Both the position numbers and the translations under genes were made by a program. Below the pieces are notes generated by a model, which saw only the letters and a list, made by a program, of their open reading frames with translations, had not been told where the DNA came from and did no database searches. From assembly GCA_034401135.1 (NCBI GenBank), contig JAWZSP010000005.1, forward strand, positions 744,001 through 808,000: a stretch of DNA of 64,000 nt, written 5' to 3'. This document shows positions 63,197-64,000 of the stretch, in pieces. This stretch comes from Volutella citrinella (Eukaryota > Ascomycota > Sordariomycetes > Hypocreales > Nectriaceae). Numbering within the stretch: the first letter of the stretch is position 1; the number at the start of each line of letters is the position of its first letter.

Positions 63197-64000
63197 ATGT
63201 CGCTGCATTACGACCCCGAGTGGTACGAAACCACCGGCCCAGCACTCACGTCTCAGGCCGAAGTCCTTCCCATTGGCGATGTGAAGACCCGGCGAGAGAG
63301 ATACGCGGCCTTATTTGTCAATTACGACATTAAGCTTCCAGATGACTTGGAACTCAAGGTGCACAAAGCGCCTGCATCAGACGGCTATAAGGTGTCAATC
63401 TACCACATCTCGAACAAGGGCACCCAGGCGTCAGCCAAGAAGACACCGGCTGTTTTACACATTCACGGAGGAGGTTTTACCTCTGTCAATGCAAAGGATG
63501 TGCTGCCCAGCATCGCTCCATACGTATCCAAGACTGGCATACCAATATTCTCAGTCGACTACCGATGGGCACCCGAGAATCCGTTTCCCATCCCCGTTGA
63601 GGACTGCTGGACTGGGCTTCAATATCTCCAGAGCCATGCAGACGAGTACGATATTAACAAAAGTCGCATAGCCATCATGGGAGAGAGCGCTGGAGGATGT
63701 CTGGCTGCGTCGCTGGCCATGATTGCCCGGGACCGCAAATTCTCACCACCATTAGTGAAGCAAATCCTGATCTACCCCATGTTGGATGATCGGACTGTCT
63801 CGGACTACACAGGCGGTCTAGCAGTTTTCAGTGCGAACGATGTAATCACTGGTTGGTCCGCGTACCTCGGCAAAGCATACGGAACCGACCATGTCTCCCC
63901 AATCGGTGCACCAGCACGAGCTGCAGACGTGACTGGTTTGCCGGAGCTCTATCTGGACGTGGGCCAGCTCGACGTCTTCCTCCATGAAGATATTTCATAC
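63197..64000 (+). CDS. Alpha/beta hydrolase 2 (HSL family), cut by window end
   Basis: The frame from ATG 63197 stays open to the end of the window, 268 codons, so the C-terminus lies outside. HGGG is at residues 90-93, GESAG with Ser164 at 162-166, VDYRWAPENPFP follows the first motif, and Asp259 in GQLDVFLHED is the acid. The catalytic His is not yet reached. It is a relative of hydrolase 1 (similar motif spacing, KQILIYPMLDDR versus KQVLYYPMIDDR), yet clearly diverged. Two BVMOs and two hydrolases in one cluster suggest two oxygen-insertion/ring-opening rounds or two substrates. The cluster probably continues to the right. Confidence 0.88.
   Translation, partial: MSLHYDPEWYETTGPALTSQAEVLPIGDVKTRRERYAALFVNYDIKLPDDLELKVHKAPASDGYKVSIYHISNKGTQASAKKTPAVLHIHGGGFTSVNAKDVLPSIAPYVSKTGIPIFSVDYRWAPENPFPIPVEDCWTGLQYLQSHADEYDINKSRIAIMGESAGGCLAASLAMIARDRKFSPPLVKQILIYPMLDDRTVSDYTGGLAVFSANDVITGWSAYLGKAYGTDHVSPIGAPARAADVTGLPELYLDVGQLDVFLHEDISY

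Noticed and set aside
33010..64000. Interpretation as a secondary-metabolite biosynthetic cluster
   Set aside because: P450, BVMO, FMO, MFS and a Zn2Cys6 factor fit that label, but there is no core synthase in the window, while CoA ligase, thiolase, acyl-CoA dehydrogenase and peroxisomal tags point to degradation. A core enzyme right of 64000 would reopen the question.
1..64000. tRNA, rRNA, CRISPR, origin or phage-like elements
   Set aside because: No TPsiC-like box with a matching acceptor stem, no rRNA-like sequence and no regularly spaced repeats were seen on reading. Small tRNAs could still be missed without a covariance search.

Overview
The window is nuclear DNA of a filamentous ascomycete (Pezizomycotina; a Sordariomycete is a reasonable guess, but this is inference). 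The evidence is short introns of about 47-86 bp with GT...AG ends and CTAAC-like branch points, Zn(II)2Cys6 regulators, a CipC-type stress protein, SRR1-like and mpaB-type proteins, STAND/ankyrin/TPR debris and serine/threonine-rich secreted proteins. Exon joins were worked out by hand from splice sites, phase and protein continuity. No tRNA, rRNA, CRISPR array, PKS or NRPS was seen.

Left part (1-33 kb), mixed and accessory in character: a four-exon TPR protein (1.9-4.3 kb); a frameshifted alpha-kinase remnant (6.4-7.3 kb); an ankyrin protein that looks like the back half of a NACHT-ankyrin receptor (7.6-8.8 kb); an SRR1-like protein; a Zn2Cys6 factor (11.2-12.9 kb); a secreted mucin-like subtilase (13.6-16.7 kb); a FAD amine/amino-acid oxidase ending in AKL; an mpaB/rubber-oxygenase-type protein; a kinase-fold protein with degenerate catalytic motifs; a 5'-truncated short-chain dehydrogenase (SDR); a 1636-residue Ser/Thr-rich surface protein; a decayed unknown reading frame; a CipC-like gene; an intact SDR; and a cytochrome P450 relic at 32.3-32.8 kb.

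Right part (33-64 kb, running off the end): a dense cluster of sixteen genes that reads as one catabolic pathway. It has two Baeyer-Villiger monooxygenases (BVMOs), a flavin monooxygenase with an N-terminal extension, a Dal5-type MFS carrier, two HSL-family alpha/beta hydrolases, a P450, three SDRs, a YciI-like protein, an acyl-CoA ligase ending in AKL, an SCPx-type thiolase, an aminoglycoside-phosphotransferase-fold kinase ending in SKL and an acyl-CoA dehydrogenase ending in AKL. The kinase and dehydrogenase are divergently transcribed neighbours. Together they match the two halves of human ACAD10/ACAD11 and bacterial LvaA/LvaC, which remove a 4-hydroxyl from acyl-CoAs by phosphorylation and elimination. 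My reading is: alcohol to ketone (SDR/P450), ketone to ester or lactone (BVMO), lactone to hydroxy acid (hydrolase), activation (CoA ligase), 4-hydroxyl removal (kinase plus dehydrogenase), and thiolysis in the peroxisome.

An in-cluster regulator (48.6-51.2 kb) resembles cutinase factor CTF1-beta/FarB. The motif known for FarA/FarB, CCTCGG (or CCGAGG), occurs about 37 times by hand count in roughly 7.1 kb of non-coding DNA of this cluster, against about 3.5 expected by chance. There is an array of eight before the first BVMO and a perfect palindrome between the kinase and dehydrogenase genes. The regulator, its presumed sites, the peroxisomal tags and the enzyme set together make this the most notable system in the window.
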